DNA of 64,000 bases from Thelephora terrestris. Taxonomy: Eukaryota; Basidiomycota; Agaricomycetes; Thelephorales; Thelephoraceae. Shown here one piece after another: positions 1 through 12,140 of the stretch (positions within the stretch are counted from its first letter, which is position 1; each line of letters begins with the position of its first letter). A program made the position numbers and the translations under genes. The notes under the pieces were generated by a model. That model did not search any database. It saw nothing but the letters and a program-made list of their open reading frames with translations, and was not told the origin of the DNA. Where the stretch lies: the NCBI GenBank assembly GCA_015956445.1, contig WIUZ02000002.1, positions 2,666,001 to 2,730,000 of the forward strand. Reading direction: 5' to 3'.

Positions 1-1010
1 TCCTTACCCTTTGAGAGATCTGGTGCCTCGAAAGCGATGTCGCCTCCGTCGATTGAGCGGTTTGATTACTGGATCGCTGGAAAGCTCAGGAGGGTCAAGG
101 TTTGCAGGCTTGCCACTCCAGACCAACGACGACAGCTGGGAAGCTACTGAGGCGGGTCTTTTGGCAGACTAAGCTGATGTCTCGCGCGAGGTTTCCACCA
201 CAAGTGTTTGGATGGCGGGAACAGAAATGATTTCGCTGATGGCATTTGGAGCAATGCGTTAGCTCGAACTTGAGCTTTTCGTAGAACTGTTCTTCTGCGA
301 CATCTAGATCTGTAGCTTTAAGGATGAATGCAATCAATGGAAGTGGTTGCTTTCCGCATACGGGGCTGGGCGGTCGGTTTCTCGGCTCGGTCAACGTCGC
401 CACTTGTGACATTCGATCATACGGCTGCCCTCTTCCTTCAGTGCTTCCTTCAGTTGCCTTCTACAACCGCCAGGTGATCGGCAAGTTAACTGCCCGAGAG
501 TACTACTATAAGGGTCGTTTGGTCAACTTGAGGGGTGTGCCAGTTTATTTTGATGGTAAACGCCGTACGGAACCCTGTACAGCTCAAACAGGATGGAGGT
601 GTTTTTTCTCGGCTGTTTCCGGGGAGCTTGTCATTATGTGCCAGCACACCAAACACTTGCCACACACTCACAGTGCTCTGGTGACGTCGGCAGAGGCCGC
701 CCGAACGTGATCTCGGTTTTGTACCTTCGGTCGTCTACCGCAAGTCTTTTCCATAAATTTACGCGAAGTCTCCCCAGCTCCCCGTCCATCGAAGGGTTCC
801 CGCGTCGTGGTCAGGCGCTTCTCGCGCCAGTCACTCCTCCCTCCCTTTCCTCGCGGACCCCTTGACCGCCAGTAGCCGCACTAAACATTAATATTGGACT
901 CTGAAACACGTCAAACTGATTTCGTTGGTTGTTCTCACCAACGGGCCCGTTCCAGGACCAAGATTTAGCTGATCTGTAAGCTGATCTGCCGCACCAGTGA
1001 CGGCAAGCGC
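1..1010. repeat. Block R, copy 1 (no gene seen)
   Basis: This stretch has no convincing gene. It matches, with many small differences, the DNA at about 11390-12140 and 17960-19830. Shared landmarks include a GGTTTGATnAC motif near 58, a GGGCGGTCGG / GGCTCGGTCAACGT pair near 366-397, and a stretch around 890-960 (ACACGTCAAACTG) that matches 19750-19770 upstream of the intact 7TM gene at 20083. In the other copies this block lies upstream of a 7TM gene; here it runs straight into NLR A. Confidence 0.55.
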
Positions 1011-1169
1011 CGGAGGGGTTAACATTGCTCCTGCTGTTTTTATGTATCCTAGGCGTGAACTTTCCGCTGTCCCGGTTCAAATTCAATTTCGGATATCAAA
1101 CCGAAGCCTGACCCTTCGGTCTGGCTGTTGCCGGCCACGCTTTCCTTATCCTCCATGAGGAGTTCGACG

Positions 1170-4014
1170 ATGGCCTCAAAGTCTCAGCGACAGAAAGGAC
1201 ACGATGGTGTTCCCTCAAGGTTAGATGTGGCGATCCAACTACTAAGTGGTGCGAAGGACGCCTGCGGCGCCGCGCCGGCCCAAATTGTTTTGGGTTCTGC
1301 TTATGTCCTCCTGGCGGCGATCAAGGTACATCCCCCTCCTGTTCTTCGTCGCCGAGCCCCCAATTCACAATCTCCCAGGACAACGTGGGCAACAAACAAG
1401 CCTTTATCGATCTCGGACTGTTCTGTGCTAAAGTGTGTGGAGCCCTTAACAGAGGGCTGAACGGGGAAAAACCACACGAACTCAACGAGTCCGCGCATGA
1501 GGCCATCGGGAAGCTGAGAGAGTGAGTTTATCCAGCATATGCACACCGAGCGGTCCGCTTACTGAGGTCTGGATTGCAGAACTCTCGCTGAAATTCAGAG
1601 CAAAGTCACCAAGAAGGGAAAACAAAACTGGGCCTCTAGATTCTTAACTGCGAAGGGCGATAAGGATGCCATCGCCTCATGGAAGCGAGACCTCGTGATG
1701 GTTCTTCACGTGTTCAACGTGCGTTCATTTTGTTCTGTACGGCATCCGCTATAACGGCAGCCTTCCAGACCGAACTAGCAATCGGTTCCAGCGTGGCGCC
1801 TGGGGATATCTATGATGAATTGGATGAATTGGCAAATGGGGAAGGTGCCCGCCGTCAATGTCTTTTGGTAGGTGTGACTTCCTCCCCACCAACAAACGGA
1901 TACTGATCATCACACAGACTCAAGCCAGGTCAGCGATGACAAATGCAATGGCCACCACATTCGTGTGTTTTCAAGGCATCCCCCTTGGAGAACTGCCTCC
2001 TCCGGCGCCGAAAGCCCTTCTCGGGCGCAACGACCTGATCGAGGAGATTGTTGGTCGTGCAGAAAAGCTGGAATCCATCGCTCTCATCGGCGCAGGGGGG
2101 ATTGGGAAAACAGCCATCGCCCTCGCCGTCCTTCACGACGATCGCATCAAGCGCCGTTTCGGCGGTAACCGCCGGTTCATCCGTTGTGATGAGTTCTTGG
2201 CTTCGCGTGCCAACTTCCTCGCTCAACTCTCCAAGGTCGTCGGCTCATGCATCAAAAATCCTGAGGATCTGACTCAATTACGACCGCTCCTGTCTTCGAA
2301 GGCGATGATACTGTTCCTCGATAATGCCGAATCGATTCTTGATCCTCGTGGAACTGAAGCTCAGGAGATATACACCGTGGTGGAAGAGTTGAGTCAATTC
2401 AGCAACATTTGCCTGGGAATCACCTCCCGCTTTTCCACCGTCCCCCCACTGTGCAAGCGCCTGGAAATCCCTACATTATCAATGGAAGCAGCATGCGACA
2501 TATTCTACAGCACCTCTGGCGAAGAAAAGCGGTCCACGATCATCGATGACCTTCTCCAATCCCTGGACTTTCACACACTCTCAATAAAGCTACTCGCTAC
2601 CGCTACATCCCACAACATGTGGGATCCCGACCGACTGTCCCGGGAATGGGGCGCGCGCCACGCGCAAGGACTTCGGACGGATGGCTACAAGAGCCTGGCC
2701 ACAACCATAGAATTATCCCTCGCTTCCCCGACATTTCAAAATCTGGGATCCGACGCTCGTGAGATCCTCGGAGTTGTCGCTTTCTTTCCTCAGGGCATCG
2801 ACGAGAACAACCTAAACTGGTTGTTTCCCACCATCTCCAACCGGAGGGACATCTTCGACACATTCTGCATCCTCGCCTTGACGTCTCGAACCAACGGTTT
2901 CATCACAATGTTGGCACCTATCCGAGAGTACCTTCTCCCCAAAAATCCAAAATCATCCCCGCTTCTCTGTGCGGCCAGGGACGGTTACTTTACCCGGTTG
3001 TCGGTAGACGTCCATCCTGAAAAGCCTGGATTTGGGGAAGCCCGATGGATCGTGTCAGAGGATGTCAATGTCGAGCACTTGCTCAATGTTTTCATATCTA
3101 TCGATCCGGACTGGGACGAAGTCTGGGATGCTTGTTTTCGCTTCATCCAGCACCTCGTTTGGCTCAAGCCGCGGAAAATTGTGCTGGGACCAAAGGTCGA
3201 AGGCCTTCCCGACAATCATCACTCCAAGCCAAGATGCTTGTTCGAGCTTTCACAGTTGTTTGAACGGCTTGGGAATTGGGCAGAAGCAAAACAACTTTCT
3301 AACCACACCTTAGAACTCGAAAGACGTCGGGGGGATCACTCTAGGGCCGCCGAAACGTTAAGATTTCTGTGCAACGCGAATCGGATGCTAGGACACCGCG
3401 AGGAAGGGATACGACGAGGGAAGGAGGCGATCGAAATCCACAAGCGGCTCTACGACACGATTGGGCAAGCAGATTGTTGGAATTATCTCGGGATGGCGTT
3501 GTTTGAGAACGGACAGCTCGACGCTGCAGAAGACGCGGCATCCCGCGCGCTCAACCTCGTCTCGGAGAAAAGCCAAGGATCTCTCGTCTGCAAATCTCAT
3601 CAACTTTTTGGCTTCGTGTACGATTCTAAAGGCGAGAGAGAGAAGGCTATCCATCATTTGGAGACGAGTCTTAAAATCGCATCCGCGTTCGATCGGCACG
3701 ATTATCTATTTTGGATCCACTGGTCCCTGGTGGAGGTGTTTTGCAACCAAGGAAGGTTGGATGACGCAAACACCCACGCCGAACAACTCAAGTTGCGCGC
3801 TGCCGATAACTTGTACCACCTAGGTTGCGCGATGAAGATGCGGGCTATTATTTGGTATCAACAGCGGAGGTTCGAGGAAGCAAAATCCGAGGCATTGTGT
3901 GCGCTCGAGATCCTTGATAACCTTGGGGCTGCGATGCAAGTGACGAGCTGCAGGAGTGACCTCCAGTTGATTGAGTTAGCGATGGAAAGCGACTCTACCA
4001 AAGTTCAGTGGTGA
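1170..4014 (+). CDS. NB-ARC-TPR NOD-like receptor, copy A
   Basis: Predicted intracellular receptor of the fungal NLR type. Five exons: 1170-1325, 1379-1521, 1580-1718, 1769-1867, 1918-4014 (877 residues), all GT-AG with phases that fit. Exons 1-4 (residues 1-179) encode an alpha-helical region of the kind found before NB-ARC in mushroom NLRs, which I would compare with MLKL/HeLo-type bundles. Exon 5 carries the NB-ARC: P-loop GAGGIGKT at 237-244, kinase-2 ILFLDNAE at 310-317, and an RNBS-B-like ITSR near 347-350. Tetratricopeptide-like helices follow at about 618-865. In characterised relatives NB-ARC binds ATP and drives oligomerisation; ligand and output here are unknown. The ATG at 1170 aligns with the starts of copies B and C. 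Exon 4 is shorter than in B and C (33 versus 46 codons). The TGA overlaps a splice donor (see 4011-4070), so a longer C-terminus is possible. Confidence 0.88.
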
Positions 4015-4070
4015 GTGCTGCGCTTCCGTGAATAATACAGTGCTTTACACCTGCTAACCCCCCTCCTTAG
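4011..4070 (+). other. Putative intron spanning the NLR A stop codon
   Basis: GTGAGT at 4011 and TAG at 4068-4070 bound a 60-nt candidate intron with a CTGCTAAC branch-like site. The unspliced reading ends QW then TGA at 4012-4014. Splicing removes that TGA and continues in frame to a TGA at 4117-4119, replacing the final W with 16 residues (begins CLWTPIK). The same intron occurs in copies B and C, which supports it being real. Confidence 0.55.
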
Positions 4071-4119
4071 CCTGTGGACACCCATCAAATGCCTGAAGGG
4101 ATTCTTCTCAAGGCGCTGA

Positions 4120-4859
4120 GCACTGGTCCGGACAGACCTCTCATTCCGAACACGGACGTCTTCCCTTTCCCTAAGGACGATACTTCCTGTATTCGTTGAC
4201 CTCCTGTAACATTACATTGCTCCCAAAACTTCTCTGTTTGACCCCTCGTGCTAGTTGATCTGTGTTGTGTAGTGTAGGACGGTGGACTCATCCTTTTTCC
4301 TTCTACTCTTCTCTGGTTCGTACGTGTACAAAAATGGTGTGTATTAAGTTTGATTTCTCCAGCGTGGTCATTGGAAGGTTAGTTTCCATCAATCAAAAAA
4401 TCAAAAAATCAAAAAATCAAAAAATACAAGGGAAATATAACTTTCACACGGTAGACAAAACTTATCTCTGATTGGCTGGACAACGTTTATGACTTCGGCA
4501 CTTTTATTACTACTGTATATCAGATTCCTTATCACGGGTCGCGGCTAGTGTACATATACGGTAGCTCTAGCGGCTTCTAGTCCGAGTCCTCAGCAAGGTA
4601 GTAATCTTGTGGGGTTGCGGTAAACTGGTGAACACGTCCTTTACCTCCCACTCATCTGTTTCAACGATGCTACTGTCGGGACTGTGGTAGACTTCCCATT
4701 GTCTGATACTTTCCTCATCACATGGACACCAACCGAACAGCTCTCAATTACTTAAACCCACGTGATCCCAGCGACTAGCTAGAGCTAAGAGGATGTCGAT
4801 CGACTCGATGAGCTCTTCATTCGTGCAACGCGCCACTTCAACTTGAGCTTCCAAAAGTT
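4120..4859. other. Spacer with an 8-bp tandem repeat
   Basis: No gene is supported here. It holds the end of NLR A's transcript region and four perfect tandem copies of TCAAAAAA at 4393-4424. Unlike the other NLR downstream flanks, it contains neither block R nor the small ORF. Confidence 0.5.
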
Positions 4860-6143
4860 TATAGTCCACCGACACTCTTCTGAAACGCCCTGGTCCCATT
4901 TCGCTTTGGTTCGCTGAGAAGGGCCAATTCTGCCGGCACCACCATTGGCACGATACTACACGGTATTTCGACCCTTGTCCGTCCACGCGTGCCCGCCTGA
5001 TTTATTCGAACGTCATTCCAGGGATGGTCATGCGTGTATTCTTCCGATGTATGAGTGCTTTGTTCAGTTCTGGCTATTGCATCAAGGAAGGGGTCAGACG
5101 GGGACTCGTGGCCTACACCTTGGCCGTGTTCTCGTCATGATGCTATTCACTGCGATGAACCTCGACACTCGATCCATTTCCTACACCGATAACCGAGAAT
5201 TTCCTGGCAACAGCGCGCTACCTCCCGGTCCTCTTGGATACCAGTGCCTCATCTACTCCAAGGCGATCAGCATCGTTCCCAATCTCATGTTCCTTTTGGA
5301 CAAGTGGTTGGCCGATGGCTTTTTGGTGAGTTCGGTGCCAAACTCACTCTCCTGGGCAACTCACGTAAGCCCACCCTGAAGCTCCACCGTTGCAACGTCA
5401 TTCATCAACGGTACTACTGGATCGTCGCCTTCCAATGCCTGATGTACATGGCCTCTCTAGGTACGTTCTCCGCAAGCCGAGAGCGACACAGTCGGCTAAC
5501 ATCCTCCATACAGCGATGGGTATCGCACTCATCTACCAAACTTCTCGACCCGAGGGTAGCATCTGGAACTCGGTTGCCATCAACTTTGGTTTCCCATACT
5601 TTTCGACATCTCTATCGTTGAATATCCTCCTTACCCTATTGATCGTGTCACGGCTCATGATGCATAGCGGGAACGTTCGAAAAGCCAGGGGGGCTCCCGC
5701 TGGTACCAACGGGTTGCATAAGACCATCATCACTATGCTCGTAGAGTCTTCCGCCTCATACTCCGTCAATTCCCTGTGGTTCGTTGGTCTCTGGGGCGCC
5801 AATAGTCACGTTGCCGACATCTTCTTGCCGGTCCTCGCTGAGACTCAGGTTCGTGGCTGTCCATATCAACAGGCCCGTGAAGCGTCTGTCTAATCTTGGG
5901 TGCAAACAGGTCATCTCTTCGTTGTTGATTATTCGACGCTTGGCTGACCAGAGCGCGTTGACGAGCGACACCATCCTCACCGGGAGCGTGCACCAGAGGA
6001 GCAGAGTGGAGTTGATTGGTAGTAGTGGGACTCTTTCTGGCGAGCGTCCCTTGAGCCCCGCGGATACGTGTGGGAAGACTTTGGGCGATCAGTTCGGTGT
6101 TGGGGATGAGACGACGACCGACCTGCATCGCGATAAGGTCTAA
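4860..6143 (+). pseudogene. 7TM family pseudogene 1 (upstream of NLR B)
   Basis: Collinear with the intact gene at 20083-21403 through all five exon equivalents, but broken. The exon-1 equivalent (about 4860-4960) has lost the NPNAPQIPY part and is frameshifted. The exon-2 equivalent starts after the AG near 5021 and loses frame in the second membrane segment near 5137 (TTCTCGTCATGA), giving an early stop. Later exons are recognisable: WLADGF near 5305, exon 3 near 5380-5460 with a GTACGT donor, exon 4 after ATACAG near 5513, and a last exon after AACAG near 5910 ending at TAA 6141-6143. I read it as a decayed paralogue. An alternative start could give a fragment, but nothing supports one. 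Confidence 0.75.
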
Positions 6144-6799
6144 GGTCCAAAAGGCTTCGGAGAACTTGAGTAAGTCGAGTTGAAGCTGGGATTCTTTCGT
6201 GCTCGGTGGTACGCTCGGTTCAATTTTTCCGCACGGTTCCTCACAACAGACGCTTCCTCCACTGTCTTTGGGCTTCCCTCCGACGATTGTACACATATAT
6301 GATTGTGCCTCCCTCTGCCGAGACTGCCAAATACAACATATTGTAGACGCATATACCCCAACTCCAGACGCACACGGCTACAAACACCTCGAACCACCAT
6401 CAAGCCGGCCATGCGGGATTCCGAACCGCAACACAGCGCCAAAAGCCCTGCAGTTGTACACGCAACGGGTCTGCGACGTGATTTCGTATATGTAGGTTAA
6501 AAAAACGTACGCATGATCTCCAAACTAAAGCACCATTCAGACCCTGAAGGACTCTCAGGCATCTTCATTCCGTCCGATCAAATTTGACTTTTAGCCTTGC
6601 CCTTGCCCAGACCGTTTGCATTCAGGAACATTCGTCGCCGGAGGCAAAACGAGGAACCTTGGCGAGAATCGATCACGAGCCGGCGCCACCAATAGGGCTG
6701 TGTCTGCACGAGGCGTTCAACGCCCATATCTACCGGCCGGGTTCCTCATGGCCAACGCCGGTTCACGCACTTTCCGCACATCCACCACGATCCTCGAAG
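6144..6799 (+). repeat. 7TM-to-NLR spacer, probable NLR B promoter
   Basis: This roughly 650-bp spacer matches 13246-13892 (before NLR C) and, more weakly, 21404-22230 (after the intact 7TM gene). Shared points are GACGCACACG near 6368 and a TTTTAGCnTTnCCCTTGCCCAGACCGTTTG stretch near 6590-6620 (n marks differences). It probably holds the NLR promoter. I saw no clear TATA box. Confidence 0.5.
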
Positions 6800-9708
6800 A
6801 TGGCCTCGGAATCTCAGCGATCTCAAAGTCCCATCGATGGCCGTCTCTCAGATCTAGGTGTGGCTATCCAACTTCTAAGCAGCGCCGAGAACGCCCGTGG
6901 TGTCGCCCCAGCCCACGTCGCTATAGGTTCTGCTTGTGTGCTTCTGACCGCGATCAAGGTACATCCCCTCCCCTGTTGGTCGACGACGAGCCCCGCTCAC
7001 TTCCGTTCACTTTTATTCAGGATACCACAGGCAACGAACGGGACTTTGTCGATCTCGGACTGTACTGCGCCGAAGTGTGTGGAGCCCTCGATCGGGGGTT
7101 GAAAGGGAAAAGATCAGACGAACTCGGCGAGTCCATGCACAAAGCCATCGGAAAACTCACAGCGTGAGTTCACTCCCGGAAAGACATACGCCGAGCGGTC
7201 CGCTCACCATGGTCCGGATTGCAGAACTATGGCTGAGATCCAGCGCAATATCAACAAGAAGGCTGAACAGAATTGGGTCTCCGAATCGTGGAACGCGAGG
7301 GACGATAAGCGTGCGATTGCGGCGTGGAAGCAAGACCTCATGAGGGTTCTCCGCGTGTTCAACGTGCGTCTATTCAATCTCGTATGGCATTCACTAACGA
7401 CACGCTTCCAGACCGCAGTGGCAATCGAAACTCACGTGGTCGCTGCGGGTGTGTCTCAAAAGTTGGATGTTCAGGCCGAACTGGTTTCGAGTATGTCTCA
7501 AAAGTTGGATGTGTTGACAAATCAGGAGGGTCCCCACTCTCGACATTCGGTAAGCGGGACTTCTTCTCCACCAGCGAACGAATACTAAACATCGCGCAGA
7601 CTCAAGCCAGGTCAGCGACAATGAATACAATGGGGACCACAGTCTTACATTTTCGTAGCATCTCTCCCGGAGAATCGCCTCCCCCGGCACCGAAGGACTT
7701 CTTCGGGCGCAACGACCTTATCGAGGAGATTATAGGTCGTGCAGAAAAGCTGGGATCCATCGCTCTCATCGGCGCAGGGGGGATTGGGAAAACAGCTATC
7801 GCCCTCGCCGTCCTTCACGACGATCGTATCAAGCACCGTTTCGGCGACAACCGCAGGTTCATCCGTTGCGATAAGTTCTCAGCTGCGCGTGCCAATTTCC
7901 TCGCCCAACTTTCCAAGGTCGTCGGTTCCGGCATAAAAAACCCTGACGATTTAGCTCCATTACGACCAATCCTGTCTTCAAAGCCGATGATCCTGTTCCT
8001 CGATAATGCCGAATCGATTCTCGACCCTCGGGGGACCGAGGCCCGGGAGATCTACGGCATCGTGGAGGAGCTGAGCCAATTCAGCAATATTTGCCTGGGA
8101 ATCACCTCCCGTATCTCCACAATCCCCACGCAGTGCAAGCGCCTGAAAATCCCCACATTATCAATGGAGGCAGCATGCGACATATTCTACAGCACCTATG
8201 GTGACGACAAGCGGTCTGGGGTCATCGACGACCTTCTCCGACGCCTAGACTTTCATACGCTCTCAATAAAGCTACTCGCTACCGCCGCATCTCACAACAT
8301 GTGGGACCACGATCGACTGGCGCGGGAATGGGACGCACGTCGCGCGCAAGTACTTCGGACGAACTTTGACGAAAGCCTGGCAGCAACCATCGACTTATCC
8401 CTCGCATCCCCGACATTCCACCACCTCGGCTCCGACGCCCGTGAGCTCCTTGGAGTCGTCGCTTTCTTTCCTCAAGGCATCGCCGAGAAGAACCTGGAAT
8501 GGTTGTTCCCCACCATCTCGAACAGGACGGACATCTTCGACACATTCTGCATCCTATCCTTGACATCTCGAAGCAGCGGCTTCATTACGATGCTGGCACC
8601 GATCCGAGACTACCTTCTTCCTCAGCACCCAAAATCATCCCCACTACTCTGCGCGGCCAGGGACCTTTACTTCACCCGGCTGTCGGTGGACGTTCATCCT
8701 GAAAAGCCTGGATTCGGGGAGGCCCGATGGATCACGTTGGAGGATGTAAACGCTGAGCACCTGCTCGATGTGTTCACATCCATTGAGTCCAACTCGGATG
8801 ATGTCTGGGATGTTTGTTGTCACTTCGTGGAGCACCTCTTTTGGCTCAAACCGCGAAGAACTGTGCTGGGACCCAAGGTCGAAGGCCTTCCCGACGATCA
8901 TCGTTCCAAGCCGAAATGCTTGTTACAGCTCTCGCGGTTGTTTTATCATGTCGGTGATTGGGGAGAAGCAAAAAGACTCCTCACACATACCTTAAGACTC
9001 GAAAGGCGGCGGGGGGATGACTGCAGGGTTGCTGAAACGTTAAAACTTCTATGCAATGTCAATAGGACGCAAGGGCACCGCGGGGAAGCGATACGACAAG
9101 CGAAAGAAGCAATAGAAATCCACGAGCGGCTCTTTGACCCGATCGGGCAAGCCGATTGTTGGAACCACCTCGCGATCGCGTTGGTCAGGGACAGACAGGT
9201 CAACGCGGCAGAAGACGCGGCATACCGTGCGATCAACCTCGTCTCGGAGAAAGCCCAACAATCTCTTCTTTGCGAATCTCATCAAGTCCTTGGCATCGTA
9301 TATGATTCCAAGGGCGAAGTAGAGAAGGCTATTCACCATTTCGAGACGGGTCTCGAAATGGCATCCTCTTTCAACCGCCACGATCACCTATTTTGGCTTC
9401 ACTACGGCCTGGTGGACACATTTTACAATCACAGCAGGTTCGACAAAGCAAACGCTGGCATCGAACAACTCAAGTTCCATGCCGCCGACAACTTGTACTA
9501 CCTGGGCCGCGCGATGCATATGCAGGCTCGGATTTGGTATCGACAAGCGAGGCTCGAGGAGGCGAAATCCGAAGCATTGCGTGCGCTCGAGGCCTGCGAG
9601 AATGTCGGGGCTGCAACTTATGTGGAGGACTGCAGGTATCTCCTCGAATCGATTGAGCCAAAAATGGAATTGAGCAATGTCTATCGGTGTTCGAACGTCC
9701 AGTTGTGA
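6800..9708 (+). CDS. NB-ARC-TPR NOD-like receptor, copy B
   Basis: Second tandem NLR with the same five-exon plan as copy A: 6800-6958, 7021-7163, 7225-7363, 7412-7549, 7600-9708 (895 residues). Exon phases (0, 2, 0, 0) match A and C exactly, and exons 2 and 3 keep identical lengths of 143 and 139 nt. The N-terminal helical region spans residues 1-193. Exon 4 codes a hinge with a doubled SQKLDV motif. NB-ARC: P-loop GAGGIGKT at 251-258, kinase-2 ILFLDNAE at about 324-331, ITSR near 361-364. TPR-like repeats run about 633-880 (for example LLTHTLRLERRRGDD). It is closest to copy C. The spacer upstream joins it to a broken 7TM gene. The stop overlaps a GTGAGC donor, as in copy A. Cytosolic location is inferred, since I see no signal peptide or membrane segment. 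Confidence 0.9.
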
Positions 9709-9764
9709 GCATCTGGGAATAATATTGTGTCGTACACCTGCTAACCACCCTTCCAAACCTGTAG
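9705..9764 (+). other. Putative intron spanning the NLR B stop codon
   Basis: GTGAGC at 9705 overlaps the TGA at 9706-9708. With CTGCTAAC as branch site and TAG ending at 9764, it forms a 60-nt intron. Splicing keeps the L codon and extends the protein by 32 residues (starts TPPLDTTPADQESPEP) to a TGA at 9862-9864. Confidence 0.55.
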
Positions 9765-10196
9765 GACGCCACCCTTGGATACCACTCCCGCTGATCAGGA
9801 ATCTCCTGAACCCAACTCCCTTCCACTCCATTTCCTAAGAACACGCTCTCTATCTATTGAATGACCCCCTGTAACCCGGCGTTGCCCCCAAGTCGTTGAC
9901 GCTGGTTTGTCGCTCGTGCCAGTCGATCTATATTTTGTGTCGTGGTGATGATAGTTCCCTTGTACTTGTAATTCGCCTTCAGTTCGATTCGCTTGCATCC
10001 ACCCCTACCGTTTTTATCTCGCGTGTATCGCGCATGACTTCTCCAGGGTGGCCACAGAAGGGTCTGACAGTTAATAAAAACCCCTTGAGGACCATTGAAT
10101 CGTTCTCCCAGTATGCCTCGAGTGGCTATACCAAATCTCCTGTGAGCCGCGACGGAGTCCTGGCAGTGGTACGTACTTGAGGTGGATTCTACATTA

Positions 10197-10653
10197 GGGT
10201 CCTTCAGAGTTGAAGTACCGCGGAATTAGACGCTCGTAGAATTACCTGTTTTGGTAATTTGCAGTACACCTTCCTCCTTGACCGACAGTGGCTGCAGCTC
10301 GGGTCTGTACGGCAGAAATTTGCACACCCTTTTGTAAGTACTGTACAGTATATCAAGGCAAGAACCCAGATGCAATTTACTAATTTGTGGAAGGTGAGAT
10401 GCCATGTGTAAAGCAACGTGAACACGAGTTCGTGCTCGTTTTTTTTCCCGGTCAATGTCTTCGAGAGTTGATTTCTGTCACATGGCACTGTTGACTGCCT
10501 TAGCATGAGGCATTCGAAGAGTAATGCAGGCTATCAGTATAAAGAATTGGTGGAGCATCGGACGAACAGTTTTGTACATGGGGTACTGCAAATTACCAAA
10601 ACGGGTAATTCTACGAGCGTCTAATTCCGCGGTACTTCAACTCTGAAGGACCC
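10197..10653. mobile_element. MITE-like element with 71-bp terminal inverted repeats
   Basis: Positions 10197-10267 and 10583-10653 are inverted copies of each other over 71 bp with one mismatch. Each repeat itself contains an imperfect palindrome (AATTACC...GGTAATT). The 457-bp element has no credible ORF, so it looks non-autonomous. TA lies on both sides (10195-10196 and 10654-10655), as for a Tc1/mariner-type target, but the target length is not certain. The paralogous site downstream of NLR C (near 17318) lacks the element, so the insertion came after that duplication. Confidence 0.85.
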
Positions 10654-10831
10654 TAAATTGTTGGGTGTTTCCCCCGATCGCTTCGACGCCGCCCGTTTGG
10701 AACGATCCTCCACTCGACCCACATGGTCCCAATTTATACTCCGCTTCTTTCCTTGTGTTGCGGGCAAATTGAATTTGAAAAGCCAGCTATCGAGCGGCAT
10801 CTTCGCCACCTCTGAACTTGAAGCTAGGTCT

Positions 10832-11005
10832 ATGCCAGCTATCCCAACGCCTGAGTTCAAGGTAAAGACACCCGGCAGCACTTATCGCTGCGTCCCCCAT
10901 TTTGGGTCTACGATGCTAGTTGTCAGTGTTGCGATATTTGCAACTACTGCAACAACGATCGGTGTTCAACAGCAGCCTCCGTTGCTTGTGATGATGACTG
11001 ATTAA
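10832..11005 (+). CDS. Conserved small ORF (57 aa) downstream of NLR B
   Basis: A 57-residue ORF whose counterpart is at 17493-17648. The two keep the same frame and C-terminal end (MLVVS..., VQQQPPL, MTD then stop), although the second copy is 18 nt shorter, an exact six-codon difference. A TTTATACTCC motif sits about 100 nt upstream in both. It lies between NLR B and block R. There is no known family. It could be a short peptide gene or just duplicated non-coding DNA; no signal peptide is obvious. Confidence 0.3.
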   Translation: MPAIPTPEFKVKTPGSTYRCVPHFGSTMLVVSVAIFATTATTIGVQQQPPLLVMMTD

Positions 11006-11389
11006 CGGTGCCGTCCGGAAGGTGGACGGTTGGACTCCTGCCTTGCTGACATGTGGAGAGTTAGTGTTATAAACCTGATTTACAGCGGTCAGAGGAGGGG
11101 TGTGCTGAACACAGAGCGCTAACTTACAAACCTCATCTCGCAGCGGTGTTCTGGGACTCTCAGACCCTTTCAAATCAACTTACACTCCGCTCCAAGTCCG
11201 AAAAACATGATACATGGTGAGCCTAATGGTATTGTCAACATCCAGACTCAAACGTCTCAAACCACTCGCACCCTTCCTTACGTTTGAGCATGGACTCCCG
11301 CGAGAAGGTATCGGGAGACCCTGCACCCTGAGTGTCCCGCAAATCCCGCGACTTCTGGCCGGGGTCGCTGGGCCACCAGGCAAAGTGAC

Positions 11390-12140
11390 TGAGTGCCTTG
11401 CTCTTCACCAATAGTCTCAAGCTGGGCGGTCTTTGCCCTTGAGATCAACGAATCGGATGCGAGGTTTACATTGCTTGGGCTGTTTGATCACCGGATCGCA
11501 AGGAGACTGCGGTTGATAAGTTCGCTGGATCCATACTAATTGCCCGATAGGGTTGCAGGTCATCGATGGCGGCTGGGAAAGCGGCTGGGATCTGGGAGCA
11601 TCAGTTGACGTGTCGAGGGTCCCCGACCAACACGACTCACAGCTGTTCTTCTTCAACCTGTGCATCAGCTGTCGAAGCACTTCCCATACACAATCCCAAG
11701 AAGGGGACCGCCCCATGCTTAGATGGCGGGAACGGACACCATTTCACTGATGGACCTTGGATGCACCTCAGTGGCACGCCTTCGGTGGAGCGCTGCGTTA
11801 GTTATAACGTTGAGCTTTTCATAGAACATTCACCTGCGACATCTGTGGCTCTAGAAATCGATGAAATTAAATTAAATAGGAGTTACTATTGTCTTCCGAA
11901 TTCGAGGGAGCTGGGCGGTCGCCTGGTCGCCTCGGTCAACGTTGTGGCGCCAGCTGTTCTCTTCCTTGGGTTGCATCATACGGCCACTATAGAACAGGCG
12001 GATCAGACTACCCGGGAGTACCACTGTAAGAGCCATTTGATCGCAGCTCAGCGGAGGGATGATCAACGTGAGGGATGCGCCAGCTTAGAGTGACGGTGGG
12101 CGCGGTGCGTCACACAGGTGACAGCACCGTGACAGCCCTG
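11390..12140. repeat. Block R, copy 2
   Basis: Matches 17960-19420 (less an insertion there) and 1-560. Examples are TTGCCCTTGAGATCAACG near 11436, GATCGCAAGGAG near 11491 and CTCGGTCAACGTTGTGG near 11929. ORFs inside it are not conserved in frame. The block ends abruptly near 12120-12140 at the truncated 7TM pseudogene 2. Confidence 0.6.

Noticed and set aside
11566-12093. Plus-strand open frame of 175 codons in block R
   Set aside because: The other R copies do not keep this frame, so it is unlikely to be coding.
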